Origin: Ancistrus triradiatus
Taxonomy: Eukaryota > Chordata > Actinopteri > Siluriformes > Loricariidae
Assembly (NCBI GenBank): GCA_025084515.1
Contig: JAJAGP010000768.1
Coordinates: 1-64,000, forward strand
Reading direction: 5' to 3'
Length of the DNA stretch: 64,000 bases
Shown here: positions 28,775-39,769 of the stretch, in pieces
How the letters are laid out: each line of letters starts with the position of its first letter
Numbering within the stretch: the stretch's first letter is position 1
Translations under genes and position numbers: made by a program
The notes under the pieces: model-generated
Database searches by the model: none
What the model was told of the DNA's origin: nothing
What the model saw: only the letters and a program-made list of their open reading frames with translations

Positions 28775-31640
28775 TGTCTTTAGCCTAGACTTAAAACTTT
28801 GGAGAGTGTCTGAGTCTCGAACAAAAGTGGGAAGTTTATCCATAGCTGGGGGGCAATGTATGAGAAAGCCTTTCCCCCTGCTGTGACTTTTTTAATTCTA
28901 GGAAAGAAAAAAAGTCCTGTACCCTGCGAACGAAGTAGACGAGTTGGATTGTAAAACTCTAAGAGTTCACTCAGATAATGTGGAGCCAGGCCCATGTAGA
29001 GCTTTAAAAAAGTTTAAGAAGTATTTTGTAATCAATGCAGAATTTGACTGGTAACCAGTGTAGTGATGATAGAACAGGAGTGATATGATCAAATTTTCTA
29101 GTTCGAGTTAGCACTCGGGCAGCTGCATTCTGAACTAACTGAAGTTTATTTATAGATTTTTACTAGAGCATCCAGTAAGTAAGGCGTTACAGTAATCCAA
29201 CCTTGAGGTTATAAACGCATGAACAAGTTTTTCTGCATCATTAAAAGAGAGGATATTTCTAAGTTGAGCAATATTACGTATTGAAAGAAAGCAATTCAAG
29301 TGATGCTGCTAATGTGTGCATCAAAGGAGAGATCTGAATCAAATGTGACACCTAAGTTTTTTTTGTCAGACGGACTGGGCAATACTGGACAGCCATCTAG
29401 ATTTAGGATAGATGTAGCCAACCTGTCTCTCACAGCCTTGGGTCCCAGTAATAGAACCTCAGTTTTATCTGAGTTAAGTAAGAGAAAATTAAATAACATC
29501 CAATCTTTTATTTCCTTTACACAGTCTTCAATTTTGTTGATTGTAAGGCTGTCATTAGGGTTGGCTGATATATACAGCTGTGTATCATCTGCATAGCAGT
29601 GGAAACTAATGCCATGTTTTTTTCTACGAATAAACTGAGCCTAGTGGCAGCATGTACAGAGAGAATAAAAGCGGGCCAAGCACTGACCCGAGGCACGCCA
29701 TACTTCACTTTTGAGAGCTTAGACCTTAGATTATTTATATTAACAAACTGATACCGGTCGGTTAAGTAGGATTTAAACCAAGAAAAGTGCTGATCCCTTA
29801 ATACCTACAGTATTTTCTAGTCTGTTTAGTAAAACATCATGATCTATAGTGTCAAATGCTGCACTTAAATCTAACAGAACAAGAAAAGAAACACATCCCT
29901 TTTCTGAGGACATTAACAAGTCCATTTAGTACCCTAATTAATGCTGTTTTTCAGTACTATAATGGGGCCTGAAGCCAGACTGAAATGTTTCATAAATTTC
30001 ATTCCTTTGGAGGTAACTGCAGAGCTGCTGATAGACGGCTTTTTCTAAGATTTTGGACAGAAATGGTAGATTTTAAATTGGTCTATAATTAGATATCACA
30101 CAAGGGTCAAGATTGGCTTTTTTTAATCAGTGGTTTGATAACGGCAGACTTAAAGGATTTGGGCACATAACCAAAGGTGTAAGGGATGAATTTAAAATAA
30201 CTAACACTGGCTCTATAATACTAGGTATTACTTGTTTGAGTAAACGTGTAGGAATTGGATCTAATAAACATGTTGATGAGTTAGACGAGCTGATCAGTGT
30301 GGATAGTTCAGTATTAGTAATTGGGGTAAAAGATTCTAATCTTGATTTACAGCTCATTAAACAGATGTCTTCACTAGTGCTGCATCTGGAAGGTGGCTGA
30401 ATAGTTTGGTGATGTGATGAGCATTGAGTTTTATGCCTAATGTTTTCTATCTTATCATTAAAGAAAGTCATGAAATCACACAGAATTACACAGAACATGA
30501 GAATCACTTTCTGTGGGGTTTTTTGTTAATTTGGAGACTGTATTAAAGAGAAATCTTGGATTATTCTTATTTTTCTCTATGATTGAAGAGAAGTATGCAG
30601 CCTTAGCTTTAGTGAGGGCATGCTTATACTCTGCCATGCTGTCCCTCCAAGCAATTTTGAACACCTCCAATTTACTATGTCTCCAATTGCGCTCTAGATG
30701 CAGTGTTCTTTGCTTTATGGTATGGGTGTGGTCATTATACCATGGTGCTAGCCTTTTTTTCCCTAATGCCTTTGAGCCTAGCAGGAGCAGTCCAGGGTTG
30801 AGCGAAGCACACATTCTAATTGGTCATTTACACACTCAAGATGATTGATCTCCTTAGGTGTATTAAATTTCAATCTGGTAGGTTTTTAATAAATGCAGCT
30901 GGAGTAGCCGATGTGATAGTGCGCTTGGTGTGATAACGAGGCAGAAGGATTTTATTTATTAGAGATAGCTCAAATACTAAAAGATAGTGATCTGAAATCG
31001 AATCACTTTGCGGGAAAACATCAAGGTTATCTATATTGATACCAAATGTTAATATTAGATCTAAAGTATGATTACAGCGGCGGGTTGGTCCCATCACATT
31101 CTGAGTGATACCCATGGATTCTAAGATGGACTCGAAAGCAATTCTAAGTGGATCCTGCTCATTGTCAAAGTGAATATTGAAATCACCTACAATTAAAGCT
31201 TTATCTGTTGACAGTAGTAAGCAGGAAAGAAAGTTAGCAAATTCCTGAAGAAATTCTGAATAGGGACCAGGAGCACGGTAAATTGTGATAAGCTGAAAAG
31301 AGTGTGGTTTTGACTTCCATAACGATGGATCAGACACATTAAGAATCAGTATTTCAAAAGAATTAGCCTTGTAATGGGATTTAATTGTAACACTTAGCTC
31401 TTTGTCAAAAATTGTGGCTATGCCTCCCCCCCGACCATTAGGACGAGGGCGATTAGCATGACTGTATCCAGGAGGTGAGGCTTCATTTAACGCTAAATAT
31501 TCATCAGGTCTAATCCAAGTTTCAGTGAGACAGAGAGCGTGTAAGCGTTTATCAGTGATTATTTCATTTACAATTACTGCTTTATTTGTAAGTGATCTTA
31601 ATGTTAAGTAATCCTAGCTTTAGTCTAATGTTGTTATTTA
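28775..31640 (-). pseudogene. L2-like LINE ORF2, long open endonuclease, broken RT
   Basis: The endonuclease domain stays open from about 31605 to 30870: 'ALCLTETWIRPDEY', 'GRGGGIATIFDKELS', 'TIYRAPGPYSEFLQEF', 'ALIVGDFNIHFDNEQDP', and 'SDSISDHYLLVFELS', which holds the catalytic SDH histidine. All the expected catalytic residues (E, D-x-N, D, H) are visible. Next come 'APWYNDHTHTIKQRT' (30476-30814) and 'SCLLDPIPTRL'-type sequence (30127-30507). The RT palm is fragmentary: 'MQMIHSCIYQPT' (29517-29708) replaces the YADD region, then 'NSDKTEVLLLGPKAVRD'. The thumb 'LAPHYLSELLEFYNPTRLL' is at 28780-28995. Stops and indels lie mostly in the RT. Confidence 0.85.
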
Positions 31641-31659
31641 TATGGGAGCTATCTGTGTT

Positions 31660-32210
31660 TATACTAATGAGGTTTTTTAAACAGACTTTTTGAGAGCGTT
31701 TACATTTAGGACAGATGCGGGTAACAGACACAGTTTCAATAATGTGGGTTCTGGGTGACGGTGCATGGCTACCAGCAGACAGTTGGTTAAGCCGGTCTGT
31801 CTGCTGCCTGACTCCTGCTCTGGATAGTCAGCCCCTAACAAACCGGGCCATAAGACTATGGGCAATGTTGCAGGAGATGAGAGCAGCACCGTCCCGAGTG
31901 GGATGGACACCGTCCCATCCTAAAAGGCCAGGCTTACCCTCAAAGGCTGTCCAGTGGTCTATATAGCCCAGAGCAGAGCACCACTTGGACAGCCAGCAGT
32001 TCAGCGACCATAACCTGCTGTAGGCTTGGTCACCTCGCCGCATTGACGTGCTCAGACGTGCTGCAGCGGATGCTCACCGGTAATCGGCATGTTGGGGATA
32101 ATGGTAACTGTTTTTTTGAAGAAAAACAGTAATTGTACGGCTGGGAAGCCGGATGGTAACCGCTAGGGAATTAGACACTAGAGCAGGGTCAGGATCCTTT
32201 GTTCGCGTTC
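31660..32210 (-). pseudogene. L2-like LINE ORF1, C-terminal remnant
   Basis: Minus-strand frame 31828-32043 ends with '[16 protein letters not shown]', the Asp-x-x-His block of the SGNH esterase domain, as in 'YDGIHPSNLG' of L2-1. Further upstream, broken frames and the GDS block could not be found, so the 5' half is lost or too diverged. Confidence 0.7.
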
Positions 32211-32876
32211 CCTATGCTGCATCACGGCTCCGGCAGTGTCCTCCGGGGCTTTCGACTCGCTGCTGCGGCGGCTAGAGCACCTCCCTCTTATCAATTTGCC
32301 GTTCCCGCTTCTTCATTCAAGGTACTTTTCCTTTCACTTTGTGCGAAAAGCCGTTGCCACCGCCCGTGCTGTATTTAAAGGGACGCCTCGCTGCTTCTCA
32401 GCCCCGTCCCGCGCTGTACTTAAAGGGGAACGTTTCGCTGCTTCTCAGTTCCATTCCATTTTCGTGTCCGATGTCATGCTGCGCATGCTCGGTATGGTGG
32501 CCAGCCTTGCACCCGCTGTAGCCCCTACCTTGCGCACGCATGCATAGAACCGTGACTCGCTTCGCGTATGCAGGAGCCCCCGAGCCTTCGCGTCACAGCG
32601 TGTCATCGCTTTCTCCACTCTCTCGAGCTGCTGGTTTAATTCACACGCAGTCTCTTTGTGAGAGAGGGAGAGAAAGCGATTGCTCCTTCTTCCCCCATGG
32701 AGCGATTTCTCTCACGTTCGCCACACATCCCCTTTGTAAGCTCAGTTTGTGGCGATCGTGTTTAATCTGTTCTATCACGCCTTTTTCCTATTTTCAAAGC
32801 TCGCGCTAGGCGGAGCTTTTCTATTTGGGTTAAACCCCCGCTTTTGCATTCAGGTCACGTGAGTCTCTCGCTAGAC

Positions 32877-32949
32877 CCGTGGTTAAAGTCACGGACTCTG
32901 ACGCCTGCGATCAGAGTTTGATTCCACGCTGTGCCATTGCTGGCACAGC
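32877..32949 (+). promoter_or_regulatory. tRNA-like module in LTR I3
   Basis: Three arms are visible. A D-arm-like hairpin has CCGTG (32877-32881), an 8-nt loop and CACGG (32890-32894). A 7-bp anticodon-arm-like stem has ACTCTGA (32895-32901) and TCAGAGT (32911-32917), a 9-nt loop, and is followed by 'TTGATTCC'. Then comes a 9-bp hairpin GCTGTGCCA/TGGCACAGC (32928-32949). The A-box-like 'TAGACCCGTGG' (32872-32882) matches the consensus at nine of eleven positions and the B-box-like 'AGTTTGATTCC' at nine of eleven. It ends 140 nt before the LTR end. Confidence 0.6.
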
Positions 32950-33089
32950 GCTCATTATTTTGGCACTCTCTCTTTTGTGTTTGTTTATTTTATTTCAGTT
33001 CATTAATACCATCTGGAGCTTACTGCATTTGGGTCCTAAAACCCTTTTCTTTTAGGGTTCGCTTTTATCATCTTGGCGAACCCCTGACA

Positions 33090-33200
33090 CTACCTTACAC
33101 CAAGCCCGAGACAAGACCAAGTTCGAGACCGAGACGAGACCGAGACCTCTCATTTATGACCGAACTCGAGACTGAGACCAGTCTTCTACAACACTAACAT
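33090..33200. repeat. 'GAGACCGAGAC' imperfect minisatellite, right flank of LTR I3
   Basis: Degenerate units with GAGACC/AAGACC follow directly after the target duplication. Confidence 0.6.
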
Positions 33201-33402
33201 ATAACATCAGAATTTTGAATTTAGTTCTGATGTTGAACAAAAGAACAGGCCATTATGAAAAGAAGACGACAATTGCACATTAACTTAGATCAGAGGAGTT
33301 GAAAAAAAAAACAGTAAGACTGACATCTAATATGTCAGAAAGATCTGAAGACAATTATAGATAATGCATGTACAGAAATGAAATTATCATTCGAGAGAAG
33401 TA

Positions 33403-33403
<1 letters not shown>

Positions 33404-33433
<30 letters not shown>
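33404..33433. repeat. (AG)n microsatellite
   Basis: Fifteen AG units. Confidence 0.95.
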
Positions 33434-33436
<3 letters not shown>

Positions 33437-34378
33437 CTGATTAAGGAAGCTTCCATGTAGTTGCCCACATTAATGTTAACTAAAATTAAACAGTAATAAA
33501 GAAAGGCAGAGGCTGGAAGGTGTATGCCATTCTGCAGATGAAATATTTACTGAAGCCGGCACCGTGTTTGCTGTCTGCCAATGCTGATCGTCAGCAATGT
33601 TTTATTCATACAGCATTGTTTATGGTGGCCACTGCAGACTTTTTAAAGAGGGCAATCACCCTTCACACACAGACAGCCAATTACCATCTCATCCCTCTCC
33701 CTGGCAAAACATATGTGGGTGGAAATAAAAAAGAAGACATTTCAGAACCCTGAGCATCACTCTGGCTAGCTTGGAACATCGTTGGCACTGAAACTCATTG
33801 AGTGAGTGTGTGGATGATGAGAGAGATGAGGATATTGAACATGGTGTGAACTTTAATCTTAGTCTCTTTGATCTCCCTTACTAACATTGATGGTGCAAGA
33901 AATCAATGGCAGTCCTGCTAACAGGTTGATGGTAATGTTGCGAACACACAGATTGTCTTTTGCTCATTGCTCATTCTCCTTGTCTACTAGTCTTTTCATT
34001 GATTAGATAAATGTGACTGCATGATAAATCTGAGTCTTAAGGTGAGTTCCTGTTCTCCATGACATCAGTTTGCTCTCCATCAGACTGTGCCAAAATGATT
34101 AGCATTGATCCAACCTGCTCTTCACATCTAACTGCTGAGGTTTTAATATCCTCACAAACATTAGCAGCAGACAATTGCATCTCTCCTAAAACGATTATGC
34201 TTCAAATCAAATACTTTACATGGATATGTTCCTGCTTTAATTTCTCAGCTGTACTTACTCCTTATGCTTTACACATCCAGGGCTTGTCACGTGGGCCATG
34301 GTGATATTTTACAGTTGATAATGGAATTTACTGAGCTGAAATGGAATGGAGAAGTCATAGTGTTCAGTGTGCTTGTAG

Positions 34379-34380
<2 letters not shown>

Positions 34381-34421
<41 letters not shown>
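34381..34421. repeat. (TG)n microsatellite
   Basis: About twenty TG units. Confidence 0.95.
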
Positions 34422-34422
<1 letters not shown>

Positions 34423-34687
34423 ACGCAAAACGGATGAGATTAACTGAAGATAATGATAGCAGATTTCAGAGATATGGAACATTAGGAGTAAAATATCAGA
34501 GATCCGCTCACTGAAACATCAAAGGGGAGTAATTGAAAATATTCAACTCTCACTCTATCTCTCGCCCTCTCTTCCTCTGTCTCTTCCTAAGGCATGTGAA
34601 AAACAGATAGTACACATGTATCTATGTCTGACAGGGCCCCAGGCCAGGAGCTAACCATGTCCACAGAGAACATTTTAAAAAAGCAGG

Positions 34688-34689
<2 letters not shown>

Positions 34690-34723
<34 letters not shown>
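34690..34723. repeat. (TG)n microsatellite
   Basis: About seventeen TG units. Confidence 0.95.
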
Positions 34724-34724
<1 letters not shown>

Positions 34725-34808
34725 TGACCAATGAACTGTGTATCATGTTGGATGTATTTTAACAAATTTGTTTCATGATGAAATAATTTATTTTATATTT
34801 GGAAACAA

Positions 34809-34809
<1 letters not shown>

Positions 34810-34861
<52 letters not shown>
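34810..34861. repeat. (TG)n microsatellite
   Basis: Twenty-six TG units. It lies within 90 bp of the preceding TG tract. Confidence 0.95.
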
Positions 34862-34862
<1 letters not shown>

Positions 34863-35024
34863 CTTCATTCTGTTGCATTCACACATGCAGCCTCAACACA
34901 ATTACATGATTTACAATGGTGACAAGTTCATCATCGTAAGTTGAGTTTATTGTAAGGAGTTCTGTATAGGTACTATAAATATCATAACATAGCCTACCTT
35001 GAGCATATTTGCATACTACAGTTA

Positions 35025-36078
35025 TAGTCAAGTCAAGTCAGATTTATTTATATAGTGTTTTTTACAATGGAGCATTGTCTCAAAGCAACTTTACAATATT
35101 AGATTATCTCTTAGATTATCCAAATTGAGCAAGCCTAGGGTGACAGTGGCAAGGAAAAACTCCCTAAGTGTTATGAGGAAGAAACCTTGTGAGGACCAAA
35201 ACTTAAGAAGGGACCCAACCGCCTTGGGCGGCATGAATAATACATTTAAGAATGAAACTGATTTATTGAAACTAATAAGACTCTGATCACCAGAAGACTC
35301 TTTGACTATGAACCCCCAGCTTTGCCCTTAGTCTAAGGCAAGGATGCACAAGTCAAGATCACGAGGACCGAAGCCGAGTTCAGCCAGACCGCCCACCAGT
35401 CACTCCCGACTAAAGGACAGACCAGACATGACTCCAGACTTCGGCCCCAGCGACCCAAGCCATGCATCCCAGTCTAAATCTAGTAAAAAGCCTGCGTAAA
35501 GAAGTATGTGTTTAGCCTAGACTTAAAAATTTGGAGAGTGTCTGAGTCTCGAACTAAAGTGGGAAGTTTATTCCATAGTTGGGAGGCCATGTATGAGAGA
35601 GCCTTTCCCACTGCTGTGAATTTTTTAATTCTAGGAACTAAAAGAAGTTCTGCACCCTGCGAACGAAGTAGACGAGCTGGATTGTAAGACTCTAAGAGTT
35701 CACTCAGATAATGTGGGGGCAGGCCATGTTGAGCTTTACATGTTACAAGAAGTATTTTGTAATCTTTGCGGAATTTAACTGGTAACCAGTGTAGTGATGA
35801 TAGTACAGGAGTGATATGATCAAATTTTCTAGTTTGAGTTAGCACTCGGTTAGCTACATTCTGAACCAATTGAAGTTTATTTATAGATTTACTAGAGCAT
35901 CCAGTAAGTAAGGCGTTACAATAATCCAACCTTGAGGTTATAAACGCATGAACCAGTTTCTCCGCATCATTAAAAGACAAGATATTTCTAAGTTTAGCGA
36001 TAGTATGTAATTGAAAGAAAGCAATTTGAGTGATGTTACTAATGTGTGCTTTAAAGGAGAGATATTGCTTCCAAACAA
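35025..36078 (-). pseudogene. L2-like LINE 3' end (copy L2-3)
   Basis: A minus-strand frame of 166 codons (35480-35980) is the best preserved C-terminal part of L2 ORF2 in the window. It reads 'MSFNDAEKLVHAFITSRLDY', then 'NALLTGCSSKSINKLQLVQ', 'LSSLHWLPVKFRKDYK', 'PPHYLSELLESYNPARLL' and 'PQ/SQLWNKLPTLVRD'. This is the region after the RT palm and includes the conserved HWLPV. The 3' UTR and the GTCAA tail end at 35025. The 5' end is cut at the start of the gypsy LTR at 36079. Confidence 0.88.
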
Positions 36079-36759
36079 TGTTAGCCTAGTCTCTGCGGTT
36101 CCTACCGCTTCAGTTCTGCTAGCCATAGCCTAGCCTCCGTGTCTTCTAGTATCGTATATTAGCTTAGCCTAGCCGGCTACTGCTAGCCTTGCCTGTGGAC
36201 CTCCCCAGCCTCTTAGTAGTCCTGGTTTTGGCCCGTTCACATTCCTGGGGAGGCTTGCAGTTGTTTTCAGTCTGCTTAGTTACCTTTTGTTCTATTCGGC
36301 TCCCATGCCAGGTTTCTTTTTCTTTATTGCTGGTCTGTTTCCTCCCTGCAGTTCCCTCCGTGGAATCTGTCTTCAGTTCCTAGTCAACTCATCCCTGGTC
36401 ATCGTCCTGTCATCCTGTCTGCTCTCCGTCGTCTGCTGGTTCTTCGTCCTGCCATCCTGTCTGCCCTGTGTCTCCGTGTTCATCAGTCATCTCTGTGGAT
36501 TCACTCCTTGGAAAGAGTCTCGTCACACACCGCCACCGCATTTAGTATTTGTGTTTTTGTGCCAGTCTTTTTGGTCTCCCAGTCCTCCGGTTTGGTGGAG
36601 GTGTTTAGTTCTCGGTTTATTTTCGTTACAGTTATTTCTTGGTATTTTTGTATTTTCAATAAATATTATCTTTTCTATTACTCGTTCGTTCGTCAGTTTG
36701 GTGTCTTGCATTTTGGGTTCCTTCGCCCTTGGGCATTTGTACTTGAGACAAACGTAACA
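36079..36759 (+). mobile_element. 5' LTR of Ty3/gypsy element F
   Basis: The 681-bp LTR starts TGTTAGCC and ends AAACGTAACA. It has an AATAAA at about 36659 ('TTTTCAATAAATATT') and a U5 with 'TTGCATTTTGGGTTCC'. It is followed by 'aaacgatctggccaa' and the gag start. A related LTR (58182-58906) shares 'ggctcccatgcc' and the same type of end. It sits directly against L2-3. A 3' LTR is missing, so the target duplication cannot be tested. Confidence 0.8.
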
Positions 36760-36776
36760 AAACGATCTGGCCAAAT

Positions 36777-37400
36777 ATGGAACCCGTTGGTCCCCTGACT
36801 GACGAAAGTCTGACAGTTGGCTTGCTTATTCAAGGGCAAGAAGCCTGGCTGACTCAGCATGACCGACTTTTACGTTCTTTAGCCGAATCCAATCGTTTAC
36901 TGTCCTCTCAAGTTACCACTCTTACTAGTAAGTTAAACCGTTGTTTGTCTGTTTTTCCCCACGGCTCTGTCCCATTTGCCGGAAGCCAGACCACTCCTGC
37001 TCCCAGTGGCACCTCGGACTCTGCACCCCCTCTGGCTGCTCCCTTGGGGTCTGCTTCCTCCGCTCCCGAACAACTTAAAGACGAGCTCCCTGTCTGTGAC
37101 GACCCCCCCGGTTTGGATGCTTTGGTGGCTCTGGCAGGAGCGTCGCAGGGAAAAGTCCCTGCGTTTGGTCCAGGCGTCACAGTCTCCACGGACCCGATCC
37201 GCTGCCCGGGTTGAGCCGATGCACTCTCCCGCTCCTGTGGACCCACCGGATGAGTCCAAGCCTATGCAGTTGGGTCGCACAAAACTCTCCTCCCAGGAAC
37301 GCACTCACCGGAGGGAGAAGGGACTGTGCATTTATTGTGGAGCTGCCGGTCATGTTCTCACTTCCTGCCACATTCGGCCAAAAGGGGCCGCTCGCCAGTG
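36777..37400 (+). pseudogene. Ty3/gypsy gag (element F), capsid deleted
   Basis: Gag packages the retrotransposon RNA. The start ATG 36777 lies 17 bp after the LTR and the first frame runs to 37214 (145 codons): 'MEPVGPLTDESLTVGLLI', a coiled-coil-like 'LLRSLAESNRLLSSQVTTL', and a Pro/Ser-rich linker ending 'DDPPGLDALVAL'. The second part is in another frame (to 37401) and carries one CCHC zinc knuckle, 'CIYCGAAGHVLTSC' (37327-37368, spacing C-x2-C-x4-H-x4-C intact). The capsid domain expected between these parts is absent, so the protein is about half the usual length. A frameshift near 37130 joins the pieces. Confidence 0.85.
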
Positions 37401-39737
37401 ATCCTGGGGGCCCTGAAGAGCAACTCACCTAGCCCCTCATCACCTCCTCATCCTTCACTCCTGCTCGCTGCTTCCTTGCATCTGGCTGGGGTCACCCACT
37501 CTCTCCAGGCTCTGGTGGATTCCGGGGCAGAGGTCAACATCATAGACCAGGAACTCGTCGCTCGACTGGGCCTGCCTTTGGAGACCCTTGAGACCCTGAG
37601 GTGAGCCTACGCTCTAGATGGCAAGCTCCTGGCCCAGATCACCCAGCGGACCTGACCTCTCCGTCTTGTCCTGTCAGGTAACCACCATGAGAATATCTCT
37701 TTCTCTGTCATCCATGTCCCCAAGACTCCCCTGGTTCTCGGCCACCTTTGGCTGAAGCTCCACAACCCGACCATCGACTGGAGCCAAGGGAGGATTGTCG
37801 GCTGGAGCGAAGCTTGCCATCAGAGCTGCCTGCTGTCTGCTGTACCTCCCTCCAGGGAGCCCCAGTGCACTTCTCGGCCGTCGGGGAGATCGATTTCTCA
37901 TGGGTACCTCGACCCTACCACGACCTCCACCAAGTATTTGACCGGGACCGGGCCGTGAGCCTGCCGCTCCATCGACCTTATGATTGTTCGATAGAGTTGT
38001 TGCCTGGTGCCTCTCTTCCCTCTAGCAGACTATACCATTTATCCTGCACTGAGAGGGAAGCCATGGAGAAATACATATTGGAATCTCTGGCGGCAGGTCT
38101 CATCCGGCCGTCCTCTTTGCCCCTCGGAGTGGGATTTTTCTTCGTCAGTGAGAAGGACGGGTCTCTTCGACCCTGCATCGACTTCCGTGGTCTCAACTCT
38201 ATCACCAGGCGCAACAAGTACCCTCTCCCCCTCTCCCCCTCTTCAGGGAGCTACTATTTTTCGAAGCTCAACCTACGCAATGCTTACCATCTCCTGCGTA
38301 TCATGAGTGGGGACGAGTGGAAGACTGGTTTCAATACCCCCCTGGGGCATTTTGAATACAGGGTCATGCCTTTTGGACTCACTAACGCTCCTGCTGTTTT
38401 TTAGGCTTTTATGAACGATGTTCTACGTGATTTTTTAAACCGGATTGTTTTCGTCTATTTGGACAATATCCTTGTTTTTTCCCGCTCCAAGGAGGAACAC
38501 ATTTGCCATGTCCGGTTGGTCCTCGCTCGACTACTGGAGAACAGACTATTGGTCAAAGCCGAGAAGTGCCTGTTCCACCATCCTCCGTACCATTTCTCGG
38601 TTTCATTGTCCAGAGGGGGTGTATCAAGGTGGACCCTGCGAAGATCCAGGCAGTCACAGAGTGGCCCACTCCGACCAGATGCAAAGAACTGCAACGGTTC
38701 TTGGGCTTTGCAAATTTTTATTGAAAATTCATCCGCGACTACAGCAGGGTGGCAGCCCCGCTTACCCGCCTCACCTCATCCAAGCACTCATTCCTATGGA
38801 CCCCGGAGGCCGAGGCGGCATTCACCAAACTCAAGGCTCTCTTCACTTCAGCACCGGTTCTGGTTCAACCAGACCCCACTAAGCAGTTCGTTGTTGAGGT
38901 GGACGCGTCAGACCTGGGGGCAGGCGTGGTCCTTTCTCGACGTGGGGGTAAGGATAACAAGTTACATCCGTGTGCTTTCTTTTCCAGACGTTTTTCCCCT
39001 GCTGAAGTGAACTATGATGTGGGTAACCGGGAACTCCTCGCTGTAAAGATGGCACTAGAGGAGTGGAGACACTGGCTGGAGGGATCAGAACAGCCATTCC
39101 TGGTCTGGACGGACCATAAAAACTTGGCCTAAGTCCAGTCAGCGAAGAGGCTTAACTCCCGTCAGGCCAGGTGGGCGTTATTTTTTGCACGTTTTGATTT
39201 TGCTATTACTTATTGCCCGCGGCTCTAGGAACACCAAGCCGGAAGCCCTATCCCTCCAGTTCTCCAGAAACACGCCCGAGGAACCCCATCAATTCCCCGG
39301 ATCGCCTCATTGGTCGCCTTACCTGGGAGGTTGAACGATCCGTCTGGGAGGCCCAGAAATCTGAACCTGACCCTGGGGGTGGACCTCCTAATTGGATGTA
39401 CGTGCCATCGGCTGCCAGGTCTGAGGTGGTCAAATGGGGGCACGACTCCCGTTTCGCGGCTCACCCAGGTTGCCATCGCACTCTAGACCTTATTAACCGG
39501 TACTTCTGGTGGAACAAGATGGACCTGGATACTCGGCAGTATGTGGCGGCCTGCACCACCTGTACCCGCAGTAAGGCCCTCCATCAGCCCCCGGCGGGCC
39601 TCCTGCAGCCTTTACCAGACCCTGGTAGACTGTGGTCACACATAGCTGTGGACTTTATTACTGGACTTCCGTCATCATTCCTGTCGGGCCATTGGAGCCT
39701 CACCCAGCCTCACGTCGGATTACCAGTCCATGTGTAA
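37400..39737 (+). pseudogene. Ty3/gypsy pol (element F): protease, RT, RNase H, partial integrase
   Basis: Order of domains: protease 'ALVDSGAEVNIID' at about 37508-37545; RT 37748-38720; RNase H '[19 protein letters not shown]' and '[20 protein letters not shown]' (38880-39130); integrase with 'GHDSRFAAHPGCHRTLDLI' and 'CTTCTRSK' (HHCC type) and 'HIAVDFITGLP' with the first catalytic Asp (39430-39690). Stops occur at 37603, 38402 (within 'PAVF-AFMND', CAG to TAG), 38722 and 39130. The first RT Asp is Asn ('KLNLRNAY', codon 38270-38272), and the YLDD is YLDN (codon 38465-38467). The frame shifts near 38570. Integrase ends at 39737, where repeat X begins; the remaining acids and the 3' LTR are missing. 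Confidence 0.9.
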
Positions 39738-39769
39738 CTTTCATCTTTCAAGACCACAGGTTCCCCCTT

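Larger units (their letters stand above)
27890..32240 (-). mobile_element. L2-like LINE (copy L2-2), inserted in LTR I3
   Basis: On the minus strand the element starts inside ORF1 near 32240, passes ORF2, and ends with the 3' UTR and a tail of GTCAA units at 27890-27918. It shares all landmarks with L2-1. It is 5'-truncated in ORF1. It interrupts LTR I3, so it inserted after that LTR. Fragments of ORF1, EN and RT are all present, which makes it the second most complete copy. Confidence 0.85.
27612..33089 (+). mobile_element. Solo LTR of element I family (copy I3), split by a LINE
   Basis: The outer ends are TGTTACGGGGG at 27612 and '..CCCCTGACA' at 33089, flanked by a perfect CTACC on each side (27607-27611 and 33090-33094). 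Removing the L2 insertion (27890 to about 32240) leaves an LTR of about 1.1 kb with no internal genes, so this is a solo LTR. The right part shares with I1 and I2 the tRNA-like module, 'catctggagctta', 'ttgggtcctaaaaccctttt' and the terminal GGCGA. The junctions with the LINE are approximate. Two TATA-like 'TATTTAAAG/TACTTAAAG' copies lie at 32370-32425 in a local duplication. Confidence 0.8.
33201..35020. other. Low-complexity and apparently non-repeat DNA
   Basis: Apart from microsatellites at 33404-33433 (AG), 34381-34421, 34690-34723 and 34810-34861 (all TG), I recognise nothing here. This and 48.3-49.8 kb are the best candidates for single-copy DNA in the window. No splice-supported coding frame is evident. 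Confidence 0.4.

Noticed and set aside
32236..32809. CpG-rich region with open frames as a possible host promoter and first exon
   Set aside because: It is inside LTR I3, bounded by the CTACC duplication.
36189..36798. Hydrophobic open frames (156 and 96 codons) resembling membrane proteins
   Set aside because: They lie in the pyrimidine-rich gypsy F LTR, and hydrophobicity follows from the T-rich composition.
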